DNA of 64,000 bases from the NCBI RefSeq assembly GCF_003333265.1, contig NZ_QOLB01000169.1, positions 32,079 to 96,078 on the forward strand, given 5' to 3'. The notes below the pieces were generated by a model, which was given only the letters and a program-made list of their open reading frames with translations, had not been told where the DNA came from and did not search any database. This stretch comes from Candidatus Halocynthiibacter alkanivorans. GTDB lineage: Bacteria; Pseudomonadota; Alphaproteobacteria; Rhodobacterales; Rhodobacteraceae. Made by a program: the position numbers and the translations under genes. Positions 36,845-45,668 of this stretch are shown one piece after another (the stretch's first letter is position 1; the number at the start of each line of letters is the position of its first letter).

Positions 36845-37755
36845 GACGGCGGCGTTGTCAGCAGACCGGCTTTCGCGTCTTTGAGAATTGAGGCGATGAG
36901 CGGGTTCTGCTCGCGGCCCTTTTTGATGACGATACCCAGCGGCACATCAATGAAGATCTCGTCCGGCTTCAGCGCGCGGATCTGACCGTTGTCGACGTAG
37001 CGTTTTGCGTAATGAACCGGCAAAAACCCCGCATGACGGCCGCTGAGGATCAGCATGCCGGCGGACTCGATGTGGTGCACCACGGTGCGGTGGGAGTCCG
37101 GGTTGAAAAATTCTTCGTCAAACCGGTCGATATAGCCACGCGCGATCGGCCCCCCGGCTTCGATCATTTCAATCGAAATATCCTGGTCCGGGATCAGAAA
37201 ATGCGGGTGAGTCCTGCCGCAGTAAAACTGGTTCCGCTCCTCGGTGAGTACCAGAAATTCCAACCCGGCGACGCTGCGGTGCCGGGCAGAGATCGCGCAG
37301 TGAATTTTTTCATCTACCAGCAGTCGCTCCAGCACCCGGGGCGTGTCCTGGATGATTTCGATGCTCATGTCGGGCTTCTGGTCGGACACATGAGATAGCC
37401 AGTCCGAAATAAACAAGCTGTCATGGGAAATCATACCGTCGGGCATGCCAATGCGTAAAGTGCCGCCCATATGGGTTTTCACCAACGCCAGACGTTCGCG
37501 GAATTCATCCATCCGGTCAAACAGGGCCAGGGTTTCCTGGTACACTTCCTGGCCGCGCTGAGTGACCCGAAATCCGCCGCGCCCGCGTTCGCACAACCGG
37601 ATGCCCAGACGGGTTTCCAGGTCGGTCATATGGGTGCTGATGGTCGATTCAGCGACGTTCAGACGGGCCGTTGCAAGTGAGAACCCGCCCGATTCCACAA
37701 CTGTGATGAACACACGAAGCAGTCTTAGATCTTTGTCGCTGACGCGGCCCAACAT
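36835..37755 (-). CDS. LysR-family transcriptional regulator
   Basis: The protein of about 306 residues has a LysR winged helix-turn-helix (SGGFSLATARLNVAESTISTHMTDLE) and an effector domain (GTLRIGMPDGMIS onward). The frame opens at 37785, but ATG 37755 is preferred because AGGGG lies nine bases upstream. It is convergent with the transporter gene and overlaps its 3' end by ten bases; it faces away toward the 38279 sugar locus. Either neighbouring locus could be its target; the RidA/aminotransferase operon seems more likely for a LysR protein, but nothing proves it. Confidence 0.87.
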   Translation of the reverse strand: MLGRVSDKDLRLLRVFITVVESGGFSLATARLNVAESTISTHMTDLETRLGIRLCERGRGGFRVTQRGQEVYQETLALFDRMDEFRERLALVKTHMGGTLRIGMPDGMISHDSLFISDWLSHVSDQKPDMSIEIIQDTPRVLERLLVDEKIHCAISARHRSVAGLEFLVLTEERNQFYCGRTHPHFLIPDQDISIEMIEAGGPIARGYIDRFDEEFFNPDSHRTVVHHIESAGMLILSGRHAGFLPVHYAKRYVDNGQIRALKPDEIFIDVPLGIVIKKGREQNPLIASILKDAKAGLLTTPPSQL

Positions 37756-38278
37756 TATCGGATGCCCCTGGAAAATCCTGGTCAAATTGACTTTTTACAT
37801 ATGGCGTTCTCCGTGGGCGGAGTAAAGATTTATCGGATCCTGCCGGTTCACGCGGAGAAAGTTTTGATTCTGCACCGGCCTGGAACTTAATTCAGCCCAT
37901 TTAAATTGTGTCACCAGAGCTGCCAGAGCGAGGCCAGCAGACGGTCGCAGGGGCTCTGAACTGATATTTCCGGAGCAAGTTATGCCTGCTGCTGGTGAGG
38001 CGCCGGAGGTTGGGCCGGTGAAAAAATTCTGCCTGGCGCGGACGTTACTCAGAAATCACTGCTGAAGCTGAAGCCTCGCAATGGGGGCGGCGGCTGGTGT
38101 GCCATGACCCGGGCCGGAGGCTGAATCGTCGCGGCTGCTCGGTATGCCCTGAAACGGGCGACGCAGGTCAGCTTTGCACACGTGTGTAAAATTTCTTGCA
38201 CACGTGTCCAAGATATGGCTAACTGAGCGTCATTCGGCGTTGAGGAGCGCCCGAATTCAAATCTCTGGGAGGATTAAA
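37756..38278. other. Intergenic region upstream of the CUT1 transporter operon
   Basis: About 520 bases without a supportable gene. An open frame continuous with the binding-protein gene reaches back to 38174 but lacks a start signal there. The last 110 bases carry the paired operators at 38174-38211 and a GGGAGGA ribosome binding site for the gene at 38279. The first 400 bases show nothing I can name. Confidence 0.5.
38174..38211. promoter_or_regulatory. Paired ACACGTGT operators, 22-bp spacing
   Basis: TTGCACACGTGTGTAA and TTGCACACGTGTCCAA each contain the perfect palindrome ACACGTGT, with centres at 38181.5 and 38203.5. The central CpG symmetry is typical of LacI-family operators, and the 22-bp spacing is close to two helical turns. 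They lie about 70-105 bases before the CUT1 binding-protein start; the LacI gene at 44526 in the same operon is the likely binder. Confidence 0.72.
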
Positions 38279-39631
38279 ATGAATAAACGTTATAAAGCGA
38301 CCCTGGCAGCTTTGGCGACCACGGCCCTTATTTCCATCGGGTCAGGTGCCGCTCTGGCTCAGCAATACGACATCGACATTTGGTTCGTTGGCGGGGACTC
38401 CGACAGCTATCGCGGTGAAGCCATCGAGATCGCAGCTGACTTTCTGCAACGCGAAGCCGCCGTCCGGGGCGAAGATCTGAGCATCAATGTGGTGACCAAA
38501 TCCTTTTCGGGCTGGGAAGAGATGAAGCAGGGTGTGACCCTTGCGGCGGAGGCTGGTGCTGCACCAGCTATTGTGGCTGCCGGCCATGAAGATATCGCGC
38601 CCTGGGCTCAGTCCGGCCTGATCGTTCCGATTGAAGATTACATTGACGTAGATGCCTGGCCCGTCAATGACATCTACCCCAACCTGCTTGAAATCGCCTC
38701 CTTTGACGGTCAGCTTTACGGCCTGCCACAGGATGCAGAGTCGCGCCCGTTCTTCTTCTGGAAGGACTATATGCGCGAAATCGGCTATTCAGATGCGGAT
38801 ATCGACGGCCTGCCTGATCTCATTCAGTCCGGCGGCTACACGCTGCAGGATGTGCTGGCCGACGCCAAGAAAATCCAGGATGCAGGACTGGTAGCAGAAG
38901 GCTACGGCTTCTATCCACGGGTGTCCAACGGGCCGGACTACTGGCAGTTCTATACCAGCTTCGGCGGCACCATTGAAAACGACGAAGGCAAACTGGTATT
39001 CGACAAAGAGGCAATGACCGGCTTCTACCAGTTCTTTGTTGATGCAGTTGAGCTGGGTGTTACCCGCAAAAACCACCTCGGGACTCCCTGGGACCAGTGG
39101 TACGCAGAAGTTGCCAACGGCAAAGCGGGTCTGTGGCATGGCGGCACCTGGCACTATGCACGTTACACCGGCAAAGAAGGTCAGGACGATTTCTTTGGTA
39201 ACATCCAGTTCTCGCTGATCCCGGCTGGTAATGCGGGCGGCCAACCCAACACCCTGACCCACCCGGTCGTATACCTTCTGACGCAGCAGGAAAATGACGA
39301 CGCGATCGCCATCGCTGCCGATCTGGTTAAAATCGCATCTGAGCCGCGCATCAATGCGCTGCACGCGATCAAGTCCGCCCACCTGGGCATCACTAAGGCG
39401 GAATCGTCTGTGGATCTCTATGCTGGCGACCGCTGGGCACGGGAAGCAACTGAACGCCTGCTGCCTTTCGCCACCGCGATGCCAAATAACGTGAACTTCG
39501 GTCAGTACTGGGAGATCATGTTTGGCGGTCTGGAAGCCTCCTGGACGGGTCAGAAAACAGTGGCAGCCGCCATTGCTGATGTCGAAACAGAGCTGGCAAC
39601 CACCCTTGGCGACGACATCGTCATTCGCTGA
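38279..39631 (+). CDS. ABC transporter solute-binding protein (CUT1 family)
   Basis: The 450-residue protein has a signal peptide ending near ALA-QQ (residue 27) and a large type of periplasmic solute-binding fold (family 1): WAQSGLIVPIEDYI, DGQLYGLPQDAESRPFFFWKDYM, GKAGLWHGGTWHYARYT. Its size fits CUT1 binding proteins for di- or oligosaccharides and glycerol-phosphate diesters. GGGAGGA stands before ATG 38279. It heads an operon with two permeases, an ATPase and a glycerophosphodiesterase. A perfect 9-bp hairpin follows the stop codon. Confidence 0.92.
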   Translation: MNKRYKATLAALATTALISIGSGAALAQQYDIDIWFVGGDSDSYRGEAIEIAADFLQREAAVRGEDLSINVVTKSFSGWEEMKQGVTLAAEAGAAPAIVAAGHEDIAPWAQSGLIVPIEDYIDVDAWPVNDIYPNLLEIASFDGQLYGLPQDAESRPFFFWKDYMREIGYSDADIDGLPDLIQSGGYTLQDVLADAKKIQDAGLVAEGYGFYPRVSNGPDYWQFYTSFGGTIENDEGKLVFDKEAMTGFYQFFVDAVELGVTRKNHLGTPWDQWYAEVANGKAGLWHGGTWHYARYTGKEGQDDFFGNIQFSLIPAGNAGGQPNTLTHPVVYLLTQQENDDAIAIAADLVKIASEPRINALHAIKSAHLGITKAESSVDLYAGDRWAREATERLLPFATAMPNNVNFGQYWEIMFGGLEASWTGQKTVAAAIADVETELATTLGDDIVIR

Positions 39632-39644
39632 TTAATCACTGGTT

Positions 39645-39668
39645 GGCGGCGCACAGGTTTGCGCCGCC
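39645..39668 (+). terminator. Hairpin after the CUT1 binding-protein gene
   Basis: GGCGGCGCA pairs perfectly with TGCGCCGCC around a six-base loop, 14 bases after the stop codon. No T-run follows directly. It is placed to give more binding-protein mRNA than permease mRNA. Confidence 0.6.
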
Positions 39669-39701
39669 GCCACTCTACTTTCCAGAATTTCGGGGGCACC
39701 A

Positions 39702-41102
39702 ATGGGAAATTCAAATGCTGAAATTGCCGCGAGCGGCCGTGTGAGCGCGCCAGATCTGCGTGGCGGCGCGCCTCAACTGACAAGATTGCAGAAGATCGGA
39801 AATTCCAGGCACCTTGGCCTCTATCTGATGGCGCCGGCGTTTTTGTTTGTTGTATTATTCTTTGTCGCACCAGTGCTGCTGACCGGCGTATTCGGTTTTA
39901 CCAATATGAGCACCGCTACGGGCATCTCCGGCGGCGCTTATCTGGCGAACCAGTCGTCAATGCGCGCGCTCAGAGACAAACATGATTTCGGTGAACTTGC
40001 CGATCAGATCAACCGGGTCGTTTTCACGATTGACGAAGCCGGGCTGGAAGCAGCTGCACAGGCTGGCGCCAGCGCGGCGACGCTGAAGGAGCTGAACGCA
40101 AAGTTTTTCGGCCAGAGCTTTGGCAAGCGGCGCGACGTGGAGCGGGCGATCAAAACGCTGGACAACCGGCCGTCAAGCACCCGTGCCATCAAGGCCATAT
40201 CGAAACATTTCGAGCGCTCCGTTTTTAACATCCGCTTTGACAGCGCTGACGATCTCCTGGCAGCACTCAACAAGTTTGGGATCAGTCTGGACCCGCAGCA
40301 GCAGGCGGCTGTGATCGATGTGACCTATACCGGCTGGGTGTTCACTACAGACAATTTCAAACGGATGATCTCGCTGCCGGATACAAGAACAACGCTGTAC
40401 AACACGCTGTTTTATGTCTTCACCACTCTGATCCTGTTTAACGTCGGCTTCGCGCTCGTACTGGCAATCAGCACCCATTATATGGACGCCGCACCTGCCG
40501 GGTTCTTTCGTTCTGTGTGGCTGCTGCCCCGCATTACGCCGCCGGTGCTCTATGTGCTGATGTGGAAATGGCTGGCCTGGGACACCGGGTTCATTTCCGC
40601 AGTGCTCGGCCCGTTCGGCATCGCGCCCAAGAACTGGATGCTGGACAGCCCGACGAACGCCTGGACATTTATCATCCTGATCAATGGCATGGTCGGGGCT
40701 TCCATGGGTATGCTGATCTTCGCCTCGGCGATCAAAGCCATCCCAACATCGCTGTTTTACGCCAGCGAAGTGGACGGGGCGACCCGGGCCCAGCAGATCC
40801 GCCATATCATCCTGCCGCAACTTCGCTTTCCGATCCTGTTCATCACCAGCTATCAGACCCTGTCGCTGCTGACATCGTTTGAATTTATCCTGCTGGCGAC
40901 AGAGGGCGGTCCTGGCGGATCAACCGAGGTCTGGGCACTGTCCACCTATTTCAAAGCGCTGAACAACTATGCCGGATCGCTGGAATACGGCTATGGCGCG
41001 GCGCTGGCCCTTGTGCTGGTAGTCGTGGGGGTCGCCATGTCGATCCTCTATCTGAAGCTGTTTGACTTCAAAACGCTGACAGCCCCACCGAAAATTGAGT
41101 AA
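39702..41102 (+). CDS. ABC transporter permease with MalF-like periplasmic insert (CUT1)
   Basis: The 466-residue permease is about 150 residues longer than a usual CUT1 permease. The first membrane helix is at about 38-62; the core then resumes at about 215 (DNFKRMISLPDTRTTLYNTLFYVF). Between them, residues about 70-212 form a charged, mostly helical extracytoplasmic insert (RDKHDFGELADQINRV; KFFGQSFGKRRDVERAIKTL). The EAA loop ASEVDGATRAQQIRHIILPQL is intact. MalF has a comparable insert (P2) that contacts the binding protein, but this insert does not look like P2 in sequence. It pairs with the next permease and imports the compound bound by the product of the previous gene. Confidence 0.9.
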   Translation: MGNSNAEIAASGRVSAPDLRGGAPQLTRLQKIGNSRHLGLYLMAPAFLFVVLFFVAPVLLTGVFGFTNMSTATGISGGAYLANQSSMRALRDKHDFGELADQINRVVFTIDEAGLEAAAQAGASAATLKELNAKFFGQSFGKRRDVERAIKTLDNRPSSTRAIKAISKHFERSVFNIRFDSADDLLAALNKFGISLDPQQQAAVIDVTYTGWVFTTDNFKRMISLPDTRTTLYNTLFYVFTTLILFNVGFALVLAISTHYMDAAPAGFFRSVWLLPRITPPVLYVLMWKWLAWDTGFISAVLGPFGIAPKNWMLDSPTNAWTFIILINGMVGASMGMLIFASAIKAIPTSLFYASEVDGATRAQQIRHIILPQLRFPILFITSYQTLSLLTSFEFILLATEGGPGGSTEVWALSTYFKALNNYAGSLEYGYGAALALVLVVVGVAMSILYLKLFDFKTLTAPPKIE

Positions 41103-41117
41103 CAGGAGAATTTTGTC

Positions 41118-41942
41118 ATGACTGGCAACTACCGCAAATGGCCGATGATCCTGTTTCTGGGGATTTTGACCGCACCGATCATTCTGATGTATTTCTACCT
41201 GTTCGTAGATACCGTCACCAATTCACCGCCGGGATCAATGATCCCCAACGAGTGGACCGCAGAACACTGGCGTTTCCTGTTCACCACCATTCCCGGCCGG
41301 CCTTCAATCTGGACCGCAACTTTGAACACGCTCCTGTTTGCGACCACCACCACTTCGATCGTGCTGGTGGTGTCCTCCGCCGCAGGCTACGCCCTGTCGC
41401 GGCTGAATATGCCGGGACGCTCTTTGTTCCTTGGCGGCGTGTTGGTTCTGCATGCGTTTCCCACGGTGACGCTGCTGATCGCGATCTTTCTGATCCTGCA
41501 GATGGTCGGTCTCTATAACACGCTGATCGGGGTCATCCTGGTCAAGACGGCGCTGGAACTGCCGTTCGGTATCTGGATCATGAAAGGGTTTTACGACACC
41601 GTGCCCTGGGAAATCGAGATGGCCGGGCTGCAGGACGGGGCAACCCGGTTTCAGGTCTGGACCAAACTGGTGCTGCCGCAGGTGAAGCCTGCGATCATGG
41701 CACTGGGGATCTTTTCGTTCCTTGCCGGCTGGTCAGAGTTCATTCTGCCACTGGTGCTGGCGCCGGACAACAACGTCCAGGTGCTGTCGGTCTACCTTGC
41801 CGGATTGATTTCGGATGACACCAATTTCGACATGGCAATGTTCAAATCTGTCGGCGTTTTCTACGTGCTCCCGGTGATCATCCTGTTCACCTTCTTCCAG
41901 AGCAAACTCATGAATATCTACAGCGGGGGTAATAAAGGCTGA
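41118..41942 (+). CDS. ABC transporter permease (CUT1, MalG-like)
   Basis: The 274-residue membrane protein has about six helices and the EAA loop WEIEMAGLQDGATRFQVWTKLVLPQVKPAI of CUT1 permeases. It forms a heterodimer with the insert-bearing permease. The stop overlaps the ATPase start by one base, indicating a coupled operon. AGGAG precedes the ATG. Confidence 0.93.
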   Translation: MTGNYRKWPMILFLGILTAPIILMYFYLFVDTVTNSPPGSMIPNEWTAEHWRFLFTTIPGRPSIWTATLNTLLFATTTTSIVLVVSSAAGYALSRLNMPGRSLFLGGVLVLHAFPTVTLLIAIFLILQMVGLYNTLIGVILVKTALELPFGIWIMKGFYDTVPWEIEMAGLQDGATRFQVWTKLVLPQVKPAIMALGIFSFLAGWSEFILPLVLAPDNNVQVLSVYLAGLISDDTNFDMAMFKSVGVFYVLPVIILFTFFQSKLMNIYSGGNKG

Positions 41943-43000
41943 TGCGTATATTACTGGACAACTTCACTAAAAAATTCGGCACGCTCACGGTGATCGACCA
42001 GATGGATCTGGAAATTCACTCAGGCGAAATGATCGCGCTTCTGGGTGGATCGGGCTGCGGTAAATCCACCACGCTGTTTTCGATCTGCGGCATTCACAAG
42101 ATCAACGGCGGGCGCATTCTGTTTGGCGACAAGGATGTCACCAACATCACCTCGCAGGAGCGCAACGTTGGCGTTGTATTCCAGTCCTTTGCGCTTTACC
42201 CGCATATGACCGTGGAACAGAATATCGGCTTCCCGCTGAAACTGCGCAAAGAATCCGCGTCTGAGGTCAAGCGCAAGGTCGATGAGATCGCCGAAATGGT
42301 GCATATCGAAGCACTGATACATCGCCGTCCCGGTGAATTGTCGGGCGGGCAACAACAACGGGTAGCCCTGGCACGCGCCCTGGTGCGGCGGCCGGATGTG
42401 CTGCTGCTGGATGAACCTCTGGCCAATCTTGATGCCACGCTGCGTCTTGAAATGCGCTCCGAGATCCGGCGCATCCAGCAGGAAACCGGCATCACCGCAG
42501 TTCTGGTGACCCATGATCAGGTGGAAGCCATGAGCATGTGTGACCGTATCGCCATCATGGACGCTGGCAAAATTGTGCAGATCTCTGAGCCACGGGAAAT
42601 GTACAACAACCCGGTGTCCGACTTTGTGGCTGGTTTTCTGGGCAGTCCGCCGATCGCATTCCTGCAGGGGCGGATCACCGACGGCATCTTTGTTGAACCC
42701 AGCACCGGAACAAAAATGCCCGTCAACGCAGATATTGCCAAAAGGGCCAATGGTGGTGAAGTGCGGGTCGGAATCCGGCCTGAGTTTTTTCAACCCGGCG
42801 CTGGTGCGGCGATCAAAGGACGGGTGTCCTTCATCGAGTCCCAGGGACGCGAAACCCTGTACAATGTCACTTTGCCTGACGGCAATATCCTGCGCTCGAT
42901 TCAAGGCAGTCAGTCTTCTGCGAGGATCGGTGACGAGGTGGAATGGGGTGTTGATTCTTCACAGATGCTGGTCTTTGGCCGGGACGGTATGAGACTATGA
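41942..43000 (+). CDS. ABC transporter ATPase (CUT1, UgpC/MalK-like)
   Basis: The 352-residue ATPase has Walker A GGSGCGKST (35-43), the Q-loop VVFQSFALYPHMTV, signature [15 protein letters not shown], Walker B VLLLDEPLANLD and H-loop VLVTHDQVEAMS. A C-terminal TOBE-type regulatory domain follows. UgpC/MalK-type ATPases share this layout. It overlaps the permease upstream by one base and the glycerophosphodiesterase gene downstream by four, strongly linking transport and phosphodiester cleavage. Confidence 0.95.
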   Translation: MRILLDNFTKKFGTLTVIDQMDLEIHSGEMIALLGGSGCGKSTTLFSICGIHKINGGRILFGDKDVTNITSQERNVGVVFQSFALYPHMTVEQNIGFPLKLRKESASEVKRKVDEIAEMVHIEALIHRRPGELSGGQQQRVALARALVRRPDVLLLDEPLANLDATLRLEMRSEIRRIQQETGITAVLVTHDQVEAMSMCDRIAIMDAGKIVQISEPREMYNNPVSDFVAGFLGSPPIAFLQGRITDGIFVEPSTGTKMPVNADIAKRANGGEVRVGIRPEFFQPGAGAAIKGRVSFIESQGRETLYNVTLPDGNILRSIQGSQSSARIGDEVEWGVDSSQMLVFGRDGMRL

Positions 43001-44529
43001 CCCTCACCCGGGAGTGGTTGGAACGTTTTGGCTGGCCGGCAACTTTGCTGACCGGCCATCCTCTGGCGGTCGCCCATCGCGGCGCCAGTGACCACGCGCC
43101 GGAGAACACGCTGAAAGCCTTCCGGGTTGCCGCTGATCTGTGCTCAGAAATGTGGGAGCTGGATGTGCGCCTGTCTGCGGACGGGGTCTGTGTGGTTGTC
43201 CACGACGACAATCTGACCCGGGTCGCACGGCGGGGTCTGCGGGTGTCAGAAGCCAGCTGGGACGAGATTTCTGAATTGAGATTGCCGGAAGGACAGCGCA
43301 TCCCACGCCTGGAGCAGGTCATTGAACTGGCGAAAGAAACCGGATGCGGACTGTATATCGAGATAAAGTCCGACGGCGCCGGGCCTGTGGCCTGGGAGTT
43401 GTTGAAAGAAGCAGGGTTGCAGTTTGCATGCCTGGCATCGTTCAATGTCGGCTGGGTCCGGGAGTTGCATCAGCTGGGTTGTGAATACCCGCTGGGCGTG
43501 CTTGTGCCGGCCGGGATGGAACCATTCACCTATCTGGATGGGGCCGAGGTCGACATCGTGCATCTCTGCTGGCGGGACGCATCAGATGCCCCGCATGAAT
43601 TGCTGACCAGCGAACTGATGCAGCGTTTTCAGGGCAGTGGCCACCAGATCGTGATCTGGGACGAGGATCGCAGAGAGGTTGTGGATGCGCTTTTGCAGCA
43701 GCCGGTGATGGGAATTTGTTCCAACCGGCCGGAGCTGTTGAAACCCTATCGTCCGGATCCGGCGCATCCGGTTGATATTGTCTGCCATCGCGGCGCCAAC
43801 GCGCTTGCACCGGAAAACACCCTGGAGGCAGCGCGCATATGCGCCGATCAGCGGTTTCAATATGTCGAACTGGATGTGCGCACCACGACAGACGGGGAGC
43901 TTGTGGTTATCCATGACGCCGACGTGAAACGCACCAGCGATGGCAGCGGCCTGGTCATTGATATGACACTGGAGCAGATCAAGTCGCTTGACGCCGGGGG
44001 GTGGTTCCGTGAAGGTTCGGCCGGATACCGGGTCCCGACCCTGCGCCAGATGCTGGATCTGGTGCGCGGGTCCGCCGGTCTCTACATCGAAGTTAAGGAT
44101 GCCGACCCTGTGAAGCTGCTGGACGTTGTGAGTAAAGCCGACATGCTCGGCCAGTGTTTTTTCTGGGGATATGACATCGGAAAAATGCGCCAGATCCGCG
44201 AACTGGCACCCGAAGCTGTGCTGATGGCCACCCGCTGGATGTATACTTCTGTCCGCGAGGCGGTTGCGGCTTACGGCGCTCAGATAGTTGAATTTGACGC
44301 GGAAAAGGATGATCTGTCCGAGATGTCTGAGTGCGAGTCGCTTGGCGTGCGGTCGATGATTTTCAGCAAACAGCATCAGTGGGATGACCTGGAAACCTGT
44401 CTGAGTTTCCGGCCGGATCTGGCCAATCTCGATCGTCCGGACCGCTATAAAATTCTGACGTCATATCCGCGGGTCCGCCAACATTTCCAGGCCAGCAATC
44501 AGGACCAGTACACAAGGGCAGTCGTATGA
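42997..44529 (+). CDS. Double-domain glycerophosphodiester phosphodiesterase
   Basis: The 510-residue protein has two GDPD TIM-barrel domains in tandem. Domain 1 has His27-Arg28 (HRGASDHAPENT), Glu54 and Asp56 (ELDVR) and His69 (VHDDN). Domain 2 has His264-Arg265 (HRGANALAPENT), Glu291 and Asp293 (ELDVR) and His306 (IHDAD). Both appear catalytically complete. GDPD enzymes cut glycerophosphodiesters to glycerol-3-phosphate (or glycerol) plus an alcohol or phosphorylated headgroup. No signal peptide is seen, so it acts on imported substrate in the cytoplasm. It overlaps the ATPase gene and the LacI gene by four bases each. Confidence 0.93.
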   Translation: MTLTREWLERFGWPATLLTGHPLAVAHRGASDHAPENTLKAFRVAADLCSEMWELDVRLSADGVCVVVHDDNLTRVARRGLRVSEASWDEISELRLPEGQRIPRLEQVIELAKETGCGLYIEIKSDGAGPVAWELLKEAGLQFACLASFNVGWVRELHQLGCEYPLGVLVPAGMEPFTYLDGAEVDIVHLCWRDASDAPHELLTSELMQRFQGSGHQIVIWDEDRREVVDALLQQPVMGICSNRPELLKPYRPDPAHPVDIVCHRGANALAPENTLEAARICADQRFQYVELDVRTTTDGELVVIHDADVKRTSDGSGLVIDMTLEQIKSLDAGGWFREGSAGYRVPTLRQMLDLVRGSAGLYIEVKDADPVKLLDVVSKADMLGQCFFWGYDIGKMRQIRELAPEAVLMATRWMYTSVREAVAAYGAQIVEFDAEKDDLSEMSECESLGVRSMIFSKQHQWDDLETCLSFRPDLANLDRPDRYKILTSYPRVRQHFQASNQDQYTRAVV

Positions 44530-45536
44530 GCTTTGATCCCGATAAAACATCTGCGGTTACGTCTTTTGATGTGGCCCGCAGAGCGGGGGTATCCCGCTCT
44601 GCCGTGTCGCGATGTTTTACGCCGGGTGCCAGTATTTCCGCCAAGAGCCGTGAGAAGATTCTCAAAGCGGCCTCCGAGCTTGGGTACCGGGTCAACCTTG
44701 TTGCCAGAGGGCTGAACAAACAACGCACCGATCTGGTGGGCATGATCGTCTCCAGTCTGACCACCTCCTACCGGGCGGCTTCGGTCGACGCGCTGGCGAA
44801 ACAGCTGGTGCAGCAAGGGTTCCGACCCATGTTGTTCTGCATCGACGAGGGAAAAGACGTTGAGCAATTGCTGTCGATCCTGCTGAATTACCAGGTCTCC
44901 GGAGTTGTTATTACCTCAGATGCGCCCCCGGCAAAGATCTGCGAGGAATGCGCCCGCATGCGGGTGCCGCTGGTGATGGTGCACCGGATGGACGATCTGC
45001 CGTTTGTGGACCTGATCAATGGCGATGATGTTAAAGGTGCCCGCCTGGCCGCCGATGCGCTGGTTGAGGCTGGGCGTAAACATTTGATCGTCGTGGAACA
45101 GGGCGTGCTGGGGTATTCCGGAGAGGTCCGGGTCGCAGCATTTCGCGCGCGTGCCGCCGAACTTGGCGTGCTGTGCAGCACTGTCGCCGTGAACCCTGTC
45201 GAATATGAGGCTGGCGTAGAGGCTGCAGCAGGAGTTATCGCACAGTTGGACAAAACGCCCGGCGTATTCTGCACGACCGACACGGTGGCGCTGGGACTGC
45301 TTGATACTTTGCGCAACAAACATGGCGTGCGCATTCCCGAACAGATGAGTCTGGTCGGCTACGATGACATCCCGGAGTCCAGCTGGGCTTTCGCGGAACT
45401 GACCACCATCAAACAGTCGTCAAAGGAATTCGCCCGCGTCACGGTTGAGCTGCTGAAAGAGCGGATCAAAAACCCCGGCGCGGAGCCCAAGAATGAAATC
45501 GTTGATGTGCAACTGGTTACGCGGGGCACGGTCTAG
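44526..45536 (+). CDS. LacI-family regulator of the CUT1/phosphodiesterase operon
   Basis: The 336-residue protein has a LacI helix-turn-helix (SFDVARRAGVSRSAVSRCF) and hinge (VNLVARGLNKQRTDLVGMIV), followed by an effector domain (SGVVITSDAPP; LVGYDDIPESSWAFAELTTIKQ). It is co-transcribed with the transport operon (four-base overlap with the GDPD gene), so control is likely autoregulatory, by binding the paired palindromes at 38174-38211. The effector is probably the imported compound or a breakdown product. Confidence 0.9.
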   Translation: MSFDPDKTSAVTSFDVARRAGVSRSAVSRCFTPGASISAKSREKILKAASELGYRVNLVARGLNKQRTDLVGMIVSSLTTSYRAASVDALAKQLVQQGFRPMLFCIDEGKDVEQLLSILLNYQVSGVVITSDAPPAKICEECARMRVPLVMVHRMDDLPFVDLINGDDVKGARLAADALVEAGRKHLIVVEQGVLGYSGEVRVAAFRARAAELGVLCSTVAVNPVEYEAGVEAAAGVIAQLDKTPGVFCTTDTVALGLLDTLRNKHGVRIPEQMSLVGYDDIPESSWAFAELTTIKQSSKEFARVTVELLKERIKNPGAEPKNEIVDVQLVTRGTV

Positions 45537-45540
45537 AATT

Positions 45541-45579
45541 GCGGCACAGGTGAACACCGCCTGAAAACCGCTGTGCCGC
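45541..45579 (+). other. Inverted repeat after the LacI gene
   Basis: GCGGCACAG (45541-45549) and CTGTGCCGC (45571-45579) are a perfect 9-base inverted repeat with a 21-base loop, starting four bases after the LacI stop. No T-run follows. It may be a weak terminator or an mRNA stem before the hydrolase genes. Confidence 0.45.
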
Positions 45580-45668
45580 TGTGCGGCTGCGCATGCCTGC
45601 GGATCATCTGGCAGACAGCCACTGGCCGAAGTTCTGTTCGTTTTGGATATCAGGAGCTAATCCAACAA

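Noticed and set aside
38174..38278. Upstream extension of the CUT1 binding protein (35 extra residues)
   Set aside because: It would place non-hydrophobic residues before a clear signal peptide and overlap the operators; GGGAGGA fits ATG 38279.
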